Part shown: positions 1-7,378 of the stretch, in pieces | How positions within the stretch are numbered: position 1 is the first letter of the stretch | Layout: each line of letters opens with the position of its first letter | Origin: Ottowia sp. | GTDB lineage: Bacteria > Pseudomonadota > Gammaproteobacteria > Burkholderiales > Burkholderiaceae_C | Direction: 5' to 3' | Length of the DNA: 64,000 bases | Assembly (NCBI RefSeq): GCF_016703145.1 | Contig: NZ_JADJCO010000003.1 | Location: 1,132,001-1,196,000, forward strand | Notes under the pieces: model-generated | Seen by the model: only the letters and a program-made list of their open reading frames with translations | What the model was told of the DNA's origin: nothing | Database searches by the model: none | Position numbers and translations under genes: made by a program

Positions 1-1
1 C

Positions 2-3000
2 GCCTACAGTGGCAATTTGCTGAACTACGTGGCCACTTCCACCATCGATATCCTGCGCCTGGCTTTGACGGGCGGCCATCGTGTGGTGGATACGGCCTCA
101 ACGACGGTTTTGGAGCGGGCCTACCTGTACAGCGATTGGGGATTGAACCAACCCACTTATTTTCCGCGCCGAAGCATCAACAAAGCCTTCTTGGGCAAGG
201 TCGTTCCAAACGCCCCGGTCACGACGACGGGCGACTTTATCTATGCGGGCAGTTGCAAGGATAAAATATGGTTTGGGACGCGAACGGCCGACCATCTGAA
301 TTGCGACCATCCTACGCAAACTGCGGCGACCGTGTTCCATCACGGCGATCTGAACCCGAAAGACGCCGACAACGAGCCCTTGCCCATGTTCGGCCGTGTC
401 AAGGTGTGCGCGGGTTCCGAAGCCACATCTCGGGGAGGGTTGTGTGCACGCTATCCCAGTGGCAACTACAAACCCATTGGCCAGATTCAGAAAAAATCGG
501 ATGGCATCAAGATATCTGTCTTTGGCTATCTGGCCGATGACAGCAATACGCGCTACGGTGGAGTCCTGCGCGCGCCGATGGGCTACGTGGGACCCACCAA
601 GCCCAACGCGGCCGGTGTCGGCATGATCGCCAATATCGAGAAGGAATGGAATCAGAGCACAGGTGTTTTCGTTGAAAACCCCAGAAACGGGCCCTATGCC
701 TACAGTGGTGTCATCAACTATGTGAACAGGTTCGGGACCACGGGAACGAAAGGCTATTACAAGAGCCTGGATCCTGTGGGTGAGCTTTATTACGAGGCGC
801 TGCGGTATTTCATGGGTCTCGGTCCCACCGCGGCAGCGGTCGCCAGCTTTGCGGGCAAGGAAGATGGATTTCCTGTCTACACCAATTGGACGGATCCCAT
901 TGAAAACGCCTGCTACCGCAAGAACTACATCCTGACCATTGGCGACGTGAACACCCACTACGACCGCCAACTGCCGGGACATGGCGGGTCGGGCGCCCTC
1001 GCGGGGACCACACTGGACCCCGCGCGCTCTGCCGAGAGCCTGCTGGGGAGCGGCACGTTCAATGCAGCCGACTGGACAAAAGTCATTGCCCGCTTCGAGA
1101 CGGACACGAACAGCACCTATACCAATTCGTTCGGCGTCAGCGTGTCGACCAAGGGCAATCCCAATCCCACTGCGGGTAACAACGATCTCGCCTCCAAGAC
1201 GACGGGCTCAGGTGGCCGGGCGGCCTACTACTGGGCTGGCGCCGCGTACTGGGCGCATACCCAGCCCATCCGTAACGACACCGACGCCCATGGCAGGAGC
1301 AAAAGCCCGGTGCGCGTCAACACCTTCGCCATCGACGTCGACGAGGGTGGCAACGGGTCGGTCGAGGACACCAACCCGAGGGGCATCAAGCCAAGGCGCA
1401 GCAGTTTCTATCTGGCCGGCAAGTATGGCTGGTTCAACAATGCCGATGCCACCAGGGCCAGTCGCCTGGAGCCCTTGCCTGCGGGCGCGTTGCATGCCAA
1501 CGAGCAGTTGGACGGCCACCCTTTCCGCAACGTGCTGACCGGCGCGTTGGACAACAGCCGCTGGGAATATGCGGGCGAGCCGAACACGCCGGACGGCTAC
1601 GTGGTCGCCAGCCAGGCGAAGAAGATGATCGAGGGGGTGGCGCGCTTCTTCAACGCCCTTGGCGGCAGCAGCAGTGTCAGGGCGGCCTCGGGCACCGGCA
1701 TGAGTTCGCTCGATCTCAGCACCACATCCCCCGATGGCGACCTGTTCGTGCCCCAGTTCGATCCCAAGACCTGGGCGGGGCGTCTGCTGAAGGCGACAAT
1801 GCATTTCAACCAGGCCACGGGAGATGTTGCCGTCGCGTCGACCACATGGGACGCGGCCAAGATACTGACCGACGCGTCGGTGGCCTCTGGCGCGGTGACC
1901 GATCCGCAGGTGAAGCCGGCGGACCGCAAGCTGTTCACCTACTCCCGTGAGGGCGCCAACCGGGGCGGGCAGATTTTTTCCGTGGCCGAGAAGGGCAAGC
2001 TGGATCCGGCGGTGCTGACCGCGTTGGCCACCAAGCCCGGCAGCGCGCCCGCGGGAACATCCGACGCGGCGATGCAGAACGCAGCCATCGACTGGCTGCG
2101 CGGCGACCGTTCGCTCGAGGCCGGTACCGCTGACGGTTACCTGCGCGCCAGGACATCGGTGCTGGGAGCCATCGTCAACTCCAGCCCGGTTTACAAGCAG
2201 GGGGTGAGCGACGAGGTGACGGGGCCGGGATTCTCGGCCTTCGCGGCGGCGCAGAAAACGCGAACCGCCGCCGTCTATGTGGGAGCGGACGATGGGTTTC
2301 TGCACGCCTTCAAGGCCGGCAACGGCAAGGAGTTGTTCGCCTACATGCCTCGGGCCGTCGCAGAGAGCGTGCACCAGCTTGCCGATCCCGATTACGTGCA
2401 TCGTCCCTACGTGGATGCCGTGCCGATGGTGGGCGAGGCTCAGCGGCTCGATGGAGCCCGTGCGCTGCAGTGGAGGACGCTGCTGGTGTCCGGCATGGGG
2501 GGCGGCGCGCAGGGGGTTTTTGCGCTGGATGTGACCGACCCGGACAATTTCTCGAAAGACGGCGTGCTGTTCGAATTCACCGACGCCGACGACCGAGACA
2601 TGGGCAACGTGGTGGCCGCGCCGCAGCTGGTGCGCATGAGGGTGCCCAGCGCGACGCCGGGCCAGGCGGACGAATACCGCTGGTTCGTGGCGGTGAGCAG
2701 CGGCTACAACAACTACCGGGCCGATGGCGCTGATCGCGCCAGCGGCGACGGGGCGCAGGCCCTGTTTCTATTGAGCGTGGACAAACCCGCCATCGACGCC
2801 TGGCAGGAGAACACCAACTACTTCAAGATGAAGCTGCCCAAGCCCACGAACAACCGCGCGGCGGCCTTGGCGAACCCGGGCGTGGCCACCGATGCCATGG
2901 GCAACGCCATCATCTTCTACGCCGGCGACACGCAGGGCAATCTGTGGAAGTTCGATTTCCAGTCCGGCGTGAACGCCGAAAACGCCCGCGACGCGGTCAA

Positions 3001-3730
3001 GACGAAGCCGCTGGCCTATCTGAAAGATGCCGCCGGCAAGGTTCAGCCGGTCACCACGGTGCCGCAGGTGGCGCCCGGCCTGGACGGCGGGTACATGGTG
3101 ATCTTCGGCACCGGCAAGTACATCGAAATGGGCGACGCCAACACCACCGAAGGCCACAGCGTCTATGGCATCTGGGACAACCTCGGCACCAGCGCCGACA
3201 GCGACCATGGAGTCACCCGCGCCAAGTTGTACGCCCGCAGCTTCCACGCCGCGACCAGCCTCGCGACCGGTGCTGCGACGTTCCAATTCGGCAAGGGCAC
3301 CGGGCAATATCGCGGCTGGCGCCTGGATTTACCGCTCACCGGCGAGCGCGTGGTGATGGACCCGGATACCCGGTTGGGCTATACCGCCGTCAACTCCTTT
3401 GTGCCGCCCGCGGATTGCGCGGCCAGTGGGACGGGCGTGATGATGACGTTCGACAACCTGTACGGCACGAGCCGCAGCGCACGCGACCACCGGCTGCGGC
3501 CGCTCGGCAAGCCGCGCATCGTCGCGCTGGACATGTCGGCCGCCGATGCGACCACCTACACGGCGCGCACGGCCACCGGCCGGCGCGACCTGACGATTCA
3601 TTCGCGGCCGGTCAGCGGCGTCGGGGGCGTGGGCGCCCAGGAGTCGTCCCTGTCGCAAGGTCCGATGGTGTCCATGAAGATTCCCGCCGGCCGCGTCGGC
3701 TGGCGCGAGATCAAGAATTTTGAGAAATGA
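2..3730 (+). CDS. pilY1: PilY1/PilC-type pilus assembly protein, 5' truncated by the window
   Basis: The reading frame is open from the first bases, so the true start and N-terminus lie upstream; about 1,242 residues are visible. The C-terminal part (about residues 750-1100) resembles the Neisseria PilC/PilY1 beta-propeller, with a blade containing VYVGADDGFLHAF near residue 758 and a later blade containing FYAGDTQGNLWKFDF. Asp-rich loops such as IDVDEGGNG could bind calcium as in PilY1, but I cannot assign a specific site. PilY1 proteins are large cell-surface or pilus-tip proteins needed for type IV pilus extension, adhesion and mechanosensing. Two minor-pilin genes follow without a gap, which is the usual minor-pilin/pilY1 arrangement. 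Family assignment is firm; the precise role is inferred. Confidence 0.88.
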   Translation, partial: AYSGNLLNYVATSTIDILRLALTGGHRVVDTASTTVLERAYLYSDWGLNQPTYFPRRSINKAFLGKVVPNAPVTTTGDFIYAGSCKDKIWFGTRTADHLNCDHPTQTAATVFHHGDLNPKDADNEPLPMFGRVKVCAGSEATSRGGLCARYPSGNYKPIGQIQKKSDGIKISVFGYLADDSNTRYGGVLRAPMGYVGPTKPNAAGVGMIANIEKEWNQSTGVFVENPRNGPYAYSGVINYVNRFGTTGTKGYYKSLDPVGELYYEALRYFMGLGPTAAAVASFAGKEDGFPVYTNWTDPIENACYRKNYILTIGDVNTHYDRQLPGHGGSGALAGTTLDPARSAESLLGSGTFNAADWTKVIARFETDTNSTYTNSFGVSVSTKGNPNPTAGNNDLASKTTGSGGRAAYYWAGAAYWAHTQPIRNDTDAHGRSKSPVRVNTFAIDVDEGGNGSVEDTNPRGIKPRRSSFYLAGKYGWFNNADATRASRLEPLPAGALHANEQLDGHPFRNVLTGALDNSRWEYAGEPNTPDGYVVASQAKKMIEGVARFFNALGGSSSVRAASGTGMSSLDLSTTSPDGDLFVPQFDPKTWAGRLLKATMHFNQATGDVAVASTTWDAAKILTDASVASGAVTDPQVKPADRKLFTYSREGANRGGQIFSVAEKGKLDPAVLTALATKPGSAPAGTSDAAMQNAAIDWLRGDRSLEAGTADGYLRARTSVLGAIVNSSPVYKQGVSDEVTGPGFSAFAAAQKTRTAAVYVGADDGFLHAFKAGNGKELFAYMPRAVAESVHQLADPDYVHRPYVDAVPMVGEAQRLDGARALQWRTLLVSGMGGGAQGVFALDVTDPDNFSKDGVLFEFTDADDRDMGNVVAAPQLVRMRVPSATPGQADEYRWFVAVSSGYNNYRADGADRASGDGAQALFLLSVDKPAIDAWQENTNYFKMKLPKPTNNRAAALANPGVATDAMGNAIIFYAGDTQGNLWKFDFQSGVNAENARDAVKTKPLAYLKDAAGKVQPVTTVPQVAPGLDGGYMVIFGTGKYIEMGDANTTEGHSVYGIWDNLGTSADSDHGVTRAKLYARSFHAATSLATGAATFQFGKGTGQYRGWRLDLPLTGERVVMDPDTRLGYTAVNSFVPPADCAASGTGVMMTFDNLYGTSRSARDHRLRPLGKPRIVALDMSAADATTYTARTATGRRDLTIHSRPVSGVGGVGAQESSLSQGPMVSMKIPAGRVGWREIKNFEK

Positions 3731-3739
3731 GGAGTGTGT

Positions 3740-4189
3740 GTGAGGAATCCATGCCGGCTCAAGGGGTTCACGCTCATCGAAGTGATGATCACGGTGGCGA
3801 TCGTGGGCATCCTGGCGGCGGTGGCCTATCCATCCTTCATCGAGCAGATCGTGAAGGGCAAGCGGACGGAGTGCCGGTCGGGCGCACTGCAGACCATGCA
3901 GCAGGAGGAGCGCTACTTTTCCCAGTACAACGTCTACGTGGAGGCCGCCGGCGGCGTGTCGGCGCCCGCCAAGGTCAAGACTTTCTCGGGTGACAAGCCG
4001 ACCGAGAGCGCCTGCACCTTCAGCGCCGCCGCATGTGCCGACAGCGCGCTGGACCGATGCGTGGAGGTGCGCGCGACGCCGACCTACACCGATCCCAGGA
4101 AGATCGATTACCTCTACGTGACCAGCGAGGGCGAGCGCGGATGCTCGGTCGGCGGCACACGCACCACCACGGAGAAGTCGTGCTGGTAG
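3740..4189 (+). CDS. pilE: PilE-like type IV minor pilin
   Basis: A small pilin of about 149 residues. A short basic leader ends in Gly just before FTLIEVMITVAIVGILAAVA, the class III prepilin signal: PilD would cut after that Gly and methylate the Phe, and Glu5 of the mature protein is present. A hydrophobic helix follows, then a globular domain with several Cys, including a C-terminal pair that could form the D-loop disulfide. Two in-frame GTG codons occur at 3734 and 3740. I prefer 3740 because the GAGGAG-like ribosome site at about 3729-3734 is then properly spaced. That site overlaps the pilY1 stop, suggesting translational coupling. It resembles the PilE/ComP minor pilins encoded after pilY1 in betaproteobacteria. 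Confidence 0.85.
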   Translation: MRNPCRLKGFTLIEVMITVAIVGILAAVAYPSFIEQIVKGKRTECRSGALQTMQQEERYFSQYNVYVEAAGGVSAPAKVKTFSGDKPTESACTFSAAACADSALDRCVEVRATPTYTDPRKIDYLYVTSEGERGCSVGGTRTTTEKSCW

Positions 4190-4731
4190 TCAGTCGCCGG
4201 CTGAGCGCAGGCGCTGGGCCAAGGGGCTTCACCTTGATCGAGCTGATGGTGGTGGTGGCCCTGGGGGCCATCCTGCTGGCCCTGGCCGCGCCGTCGCTGC
4301 GCGACTTCGCCGCCAATCAGGCGCTGGCGGGTGCCACCTCCGACCTGATGGGCGCCAGCATGACTGCGCGCGCGGCGGCCATCGGCCGCAACGCCGAGAC
4401 GGTGATCGAGCCGGAAGATGGCGTCGATTGGCTCTCGGGCTGGCGTGTCTATGTGGACAAGAACGGCAACAGCACCTTCGAAGCGGCCACCGACGAGTTG
4501 ATCGCCTTCAGCCCACCCCTGCCGGAGACGATTGCCATGAACTCGGGTGTTGCCAACTGCACCAGGCAGGGCAGGTTTGTGTACAGAACGGCAGGATTCC
4601 TGAAAACCGGCGGCGGGTTGATCGAGGGCGGCATCCCGCTGAAGTCGACCGTCACGGGCCGCGACCGCTGCGTGGTGTTCAACAGGATTGGGCGCACGCG
4701 CATCTGCGGCACCGGCATCGACGCCTGCTGA
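4180..4731 (+). CDS. fimT: FimT/GspH-family pseudopilin
   Basis: Encodes about 183 residues with a prepilin leader ending in Gly followed by FTLIELMVVVALGAILLALA, then a GspH/FimT-like globular domain with a C-terminal Cys pair. The frame is open further upstream, but that part is antisense-like junk. The GTG at 4180 has GGAGAA just before it, overlaps the end of the preceding pilin gene by 10 bases, and gives a leader of normal length. FimT-type minor pilins join the tip complex that primes pilus assembly, and some bind DNA during natural transformation. The gene ends 4 bp from the convergent hemA stop, so it closes the pilus operon. Confidence 0.83.
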   Translation: MLVVSRRLSAGAGPRGFTLIELMVVVALGAILLALAAPSLRDFAANQALAGATSDLMGASMTARAAAIGRNAETVIEPEDGVDWLSGWRVYVDKNGNSTFEAATDELIAFSPPLPETIAMNSGVANCTRQGRFVYRTAGFLKTGGGLIEGGIPLKSTVTGRDRCVVFNRIGRTRICGTGIDAC

Positions 4732-4735
4732 GCGC

Positions 4736-6019
4736 CTATTCGCGGCTCGTTCGATTCGAGCGCAAAAACAGCCGCGCCACCGCCTCCGACATGTGCGCCC
4801 GATGGCCGGCGTCCCCGGCGTGCAGTTCCGCCATCGCCCCGTGCAGCATCTTCTGCGTCAGCCCGCGCGACAGGGCGTCGAGCACCGCCTCGACGTCCTC
4901 GCCGCGGGCCAGGCGCTTGCGCGCGCGGGCGACTTCCAGCGCGCGCCACTCGTCGGCCTGGGCGTTGAGCTGGCGGATGAGGGACACCACGCCGCCGGCC
5001 GGGTCGCGCTGGCCCATCCAGTGCATGAAGCTCTGCACGCCGGCGTCGATGATGGCCTCGGCCTGCGCCACGGCGGCCTGGCGGTTGGCGTGGCCGGTCT
5101 GCACCACTTGGGCCAGGTCGTCCACGGTGTAGACGTACACGTCGGCAAGCTGCCTGACCTCGGGCTCGATGTCGCGCGGCACGGCCAGGTCGACCATGAA
5201 CATGGGGCGGTGGCGGCGTTTCTTCAGCGCGCGCTCGACGGCGCCCAGGCCGATGATGGGCAGGGTGCTGGCGGTGCAGCTCACCACGGCGTCGAATTCG
5301 GCCAGGCGCTCGGGCAGGTCGGCCAGGCGCATGACCTCGCCGCCGAAGCGGCTGGCCAGCTTCTCGCCGCGTTCCAGCGTGCGGTTGGCGATGGCGATGG
5401 ACTGCGGGTTGCGGGCGGCGAAGTGGGTGGCCGCCAACTCGATCATCTCGCCGGCGCCGACGAACAGCACCTTGATGCGCCCCAGGTCCTCGAACAACTG
5501 CCCGGCCAGCCGCACGGCGGCGGCGGCCATGCTGATGGAGTGCGCGCCGATCTCGGTGGAGCTGCGCACTTCCTTGGCGACGGCGAAGCTGCGCTGGAAG
5601 AGCTGGTTCAGCGTGGTGCCCAGGGCGCCGGCGTCCTCGGCGGCGCGCACGGCGCTCTTCATCTGGCCCAGGATCTGTGGCTCGCCCAGCACCATGCTGT
5701 CCAGCCCGCTGGCGACGCGGAAGGCGTGGCGCGCGGCCTGGCCGTCCTGCAGCACGTAGGTGTGCTCGCGCAGGGCGTCGGCGGGCACGTCGCCCGAGCG
5801 GGCGAGCCAGCCCAGGGTGTGGTCGATCTGGGGGTTGTCCGACGCGCAGTACACCTCGGTGCGGTTGCAGGTGGACAGGATGGCGGCCTCGGGGTGGCGC
5901 GCGTGCGACTGGCGCAGCCCGGCCAGCGCGGGGGCGATCTGGTCGAGCGCGAACGCGAACCGGCCGCGCAGATCGAGCGGCGCGGTGTTGTGATTGAGTC
6001 CAAGCGCCCAGACGGCCAT
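4736..6019 (-). CDS. hemA: Glutamyl-tRNA reductase
   Basis: Reduces glutamyl-tRNA(Glu) with NADPH to glutamate-1-semialdehyde, the first committed step of C5 tetrapyrrole (heme) synthesis in the cytoplasm. The 427-residue length is normal. Visible marks are GLNHNTAPLDLRG near the N-terminus, the catalytic Cys51 in STCNRTEVY, the GEPQILGQ motif, a nucleotide-binding GAGEMIELA stretch near residue 190, and a C-terminal dimerisation helix. The ATG at 6019 gives the conserved N-terminus. A -10-like TATAAT lies only about 9 nt upstream, so the transcript may be nearly leaderless. The gene stands alone, convergent with the pilus operon. Confidence 0.96.
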   Translation of the reverse strand: MAVWALGLNHNTAPLDLRGRFAFALDQIAPALAGLRQSHARHPEAAILSTCNRTEVYCASDNPQIDHTLGWLARSGDVPADALREHTYVLQDGQAARHAFRVASGLDSMVLGEPQILGQMKSAVRAAEDAGALGTTLNQLFQRSFAVAKEVRSSTEIGAHSISMAAAAVRLAGQLFEDLGRIKVLFVGAGEMIELAATHFAARNPQSIAIANRTLERGEKLASRFGGEVMRLADLPERLAEFDAVVSCTASTLPIIGLGAVERALKKRRHRPMFMVDLAVPRDIEPEVRQLADVYVYTVDDLAQVVQTGHANRQAAVAQAEAIIDAGVQSFMHWMGQRDPAGGVVSLIRQLNAQADEWRALEVARARKRLARGEDVEAVLDALSRGLTQKMLHGAMAELHAGDAGHRAHMSEAVARLFLRSNRTSRE

Positions 6020-6027
6020 GAGGGTGG

Positions 6028-6033
6028 ATTATA
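6028..6033 (-). promoter_or_regulatory. Candidate -10 element of hemA
   Basis: Reads TATAAT on the minus strand. I see no good -35 at 16-18 bp. If used, transcription would begin within a few bases of the hemA ATG at 6019, leaving almost no 5' untranslated region and no Shine-Dalgarno site. Confidence 0.4.
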
Positions 6034-6091
6034 AAATTCGTGCCCGTTTCGGGTGCGGCCAAGTGGCGCGGACTTGACGGGCATCAAGATC

Positions 6092-6388
6092 ATGGACTTC
6101 TCCGACCTCTTCTGGCACCTCGCCGGTTTCATGGCGCCCGCGCTGGTGCTGGCGCCGGCGCTGGTGCTGGTCAGCCAGATTATTGGGCAAAAATCGGTTT
6201 CAGCCCGCACCCTGATTGCCCAGGCTGCTATCAATTTTGGGGTCTGCCTGGCCGCGCTGCTGGGCGGCCTCGTGGTCACGGGGCATGACGGGCGCATGGG
6301 CACCTACGCGGCGCTGGTGCTGGCCAGCGCGGCCTGCCAGGCGTGGCTGCAGCGGGGGCGCCCGCCGGTGAAGGTCAGGCGGGACTGA
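6092..6388 (+). CDS. Small hypothetical membrane protein
   Basis: A 98-residue protein with about three hydrophobic segments: residues near 5-30, a central one containing AAINFGVCLAALLGGLVV, and one near the C-terminus (YAALVLASAACQAWL). No catalytic motif is visible and I do not recognise a named family. The start at the ATG opening MDFSDLFWHLAGF is chosen because the longer frame adds only a polar stretch. The middle third (bases about 6185-6238) is a recognisable copy of the dispersed repeat, so the repeat codes for the loop and part of a membrane segment. The 3' end overlaps the convergent phosphodiesterase gene by 14 bp. Confidence 0.6.
   Translation: MDFSDLFWHLAGFMAPALVLAPALVLVSQIIGQKSVSARTLIAQAAINFGVCLAALLGGLVVTGHDGRMGTYAALVLASAACQAWLQRGRPPVKVRRD
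6185..6238 (-). repeat. Dispersed repeat, copy 1 (inside a coding region)
   Basis: On the minus strand it reads TTGATAGCAGCCTGGGCAAT, then GTGCGGGCTGAAACCGATTT, matching the repeat family (best-preserved example at 52501-52565). This copy is read through in frame by the small membrane protein gene at 6092-6388. Confidence 0.7.
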
Positions 6389-7121
6389 ACAGGTCCACGC
6401 GGTCGGTCACGATCCCGTCGGTGCCGAGCCGGATCAGCCGCTCGGCCGCCCACTCGTCGTTCACGGTGTAGCTCAGGGCGCGCCAGCCGGCGGCCTTGAC
6501 CTGCGCGACCAGGGCGGCGTCCCACAGCGCGTGGTGGCAGACGATGGCGGCGCAGCGCAGTTGCCGGGCCGTGTCCAGCCAGCCGTCCCGCAGGGCGTCC
6601 AGCAGCAGCCCGCGCGGCAGGTGCGGGGCGGCGGTCTGGGCGCCGCGCAGCGCGTCGGGCGCGAACGAGGTGAGCAGGGGCGGCGCGCTGGTGCCCGCTG
6701 GCCACAGGCGGGCGGCCAGTTCGGCGACAGCTCGGCCGGTGCGCTCCTCGGTGCCGGGCGTGGGCTTGATCTCGATGTCGAGTAGGTAGCGGTTGGCCAG
6801 GCAGAAGCGCGCGACGTTCTCCAGCGTGGGGAGGGGCTCGCCGGCATGGGCGCGCGAATGCCAGGCGCCGGCATCGAGCCGGGCCAGCTCGCCCCAGGGC
6901 AGCCCGCCGGCCACGCCGCGGCCGCTGGTGGTGCGCTCCAGCGTGTCGTCGTGCAGCAGGAAGGGCACGCCGTCGGCCGACAGCCTGGCGTCGCACTCGA
7001 ACATGCGCCAGCCGTGCCGCGCGCCCAGCCGGAAGGCGGCCAGCGTGTTCTCGGGCGCCAGCCGGCCGGCGCCGCGGTGGGCGATCCAGAAGGGGTAGGG
7101 CCAGGGTGCGGTGGTGTTCAT
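6375..7121 (-). CDS. ugpQ: Glycerophosphodiester phosphodiesterase
   Basis: Hydrolyses glycerophosphodiesters to glycerol-3-phosphate and an alcohol; a cytoplasmic UgpQ-type enzyme, since no signal peptide is seen. The 248-residue GDPD domain starts with the hallmark HRGAG at residues 15-19, followed by PENTLAAF, the metal-binding ECDARLSADGVPFLLHDDTLERTT segment, and IEIKPTPG further on. An in-frame ATG also exists at 7136; I prefer 7121, which gives the usual short N-terminus. Neither start has a clear ribosome site, and the upstream region is a copy of the dispersed repeat. The 3' end overlaps the convergent small membrane protein gene. Confidence 0.92.
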   Translation of the reverse strand: MNTTAPWPYPFWIAHRGAGRLAPENTLAAFRLGARHGWRMFECDARLSADGVPFLLHDDTLERTTSGRGVAGGLPWGELARLDAGAWHSRAHAGEPLPTLENVARFCLANRYLLDIEIKPTPGTEERTGRAVAELAARLWPAGTSAPPLLTSFAPDALRGAQTAAPHLPRGLLLDALRDGWLDTARQLRCAAIVCHHALWDAALVAQVKAAGWRALSYTVNDEWAAERLIRLGTDGIVTDRVDLFSPA

Positions 7122-7123
7122 GG

Positions 7124-7178
7124 TCGAAATGGGCATTGGCCAGCGTGGATATTGCGCCTGAAGCTATCAAAACAGGAG
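7124..7178 (-). repeat. Dispersed repeat, copy 2
   Basis: On the minus strand it reads TTTTGATAGCTTCAGGCGCA, then ATATCCACGCTGGCCAATGC. It occupies the 5' leader of the phosphodiesterase gene, immediately before its preferred start codon, and contains the alternative ATG. Confidence 0.7.
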
Positions 7179-7378
7179 TTTCCTGCCGACTGGCGGCACA
7201 CGGCCCGGCCGCTGCCCCAAGGCAGCGGTTGCGGCGTGGCGGTATTGCCATGGGCCTGATTGTGGGTTGTGGCCGGCCGCCCGTCGAAAATGCTGCAGCG
7301 CAGTAAAATCGCCGCCCAGCCGGACGCCGCGTCTGCCATGTGCCCCTGACCCTTTTCGCGCCGCGCTGGGCCACCCAC

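Noticed and set aside
4033..4179. Longer N-terminus for the FimT-like pilin
   Set aside because: The added residues overlap the preceding pilin gene and do not look like a leader; the GTG at 4180 has a ribosome site.
7209..7228. Perfect 8-bp hairpin CCGCTGCC / GGCAGCGG upstream of ugpQ
   Set aside because: No T-run on either strand and no clear regulatory position; could be chance in GC-rich DNA.
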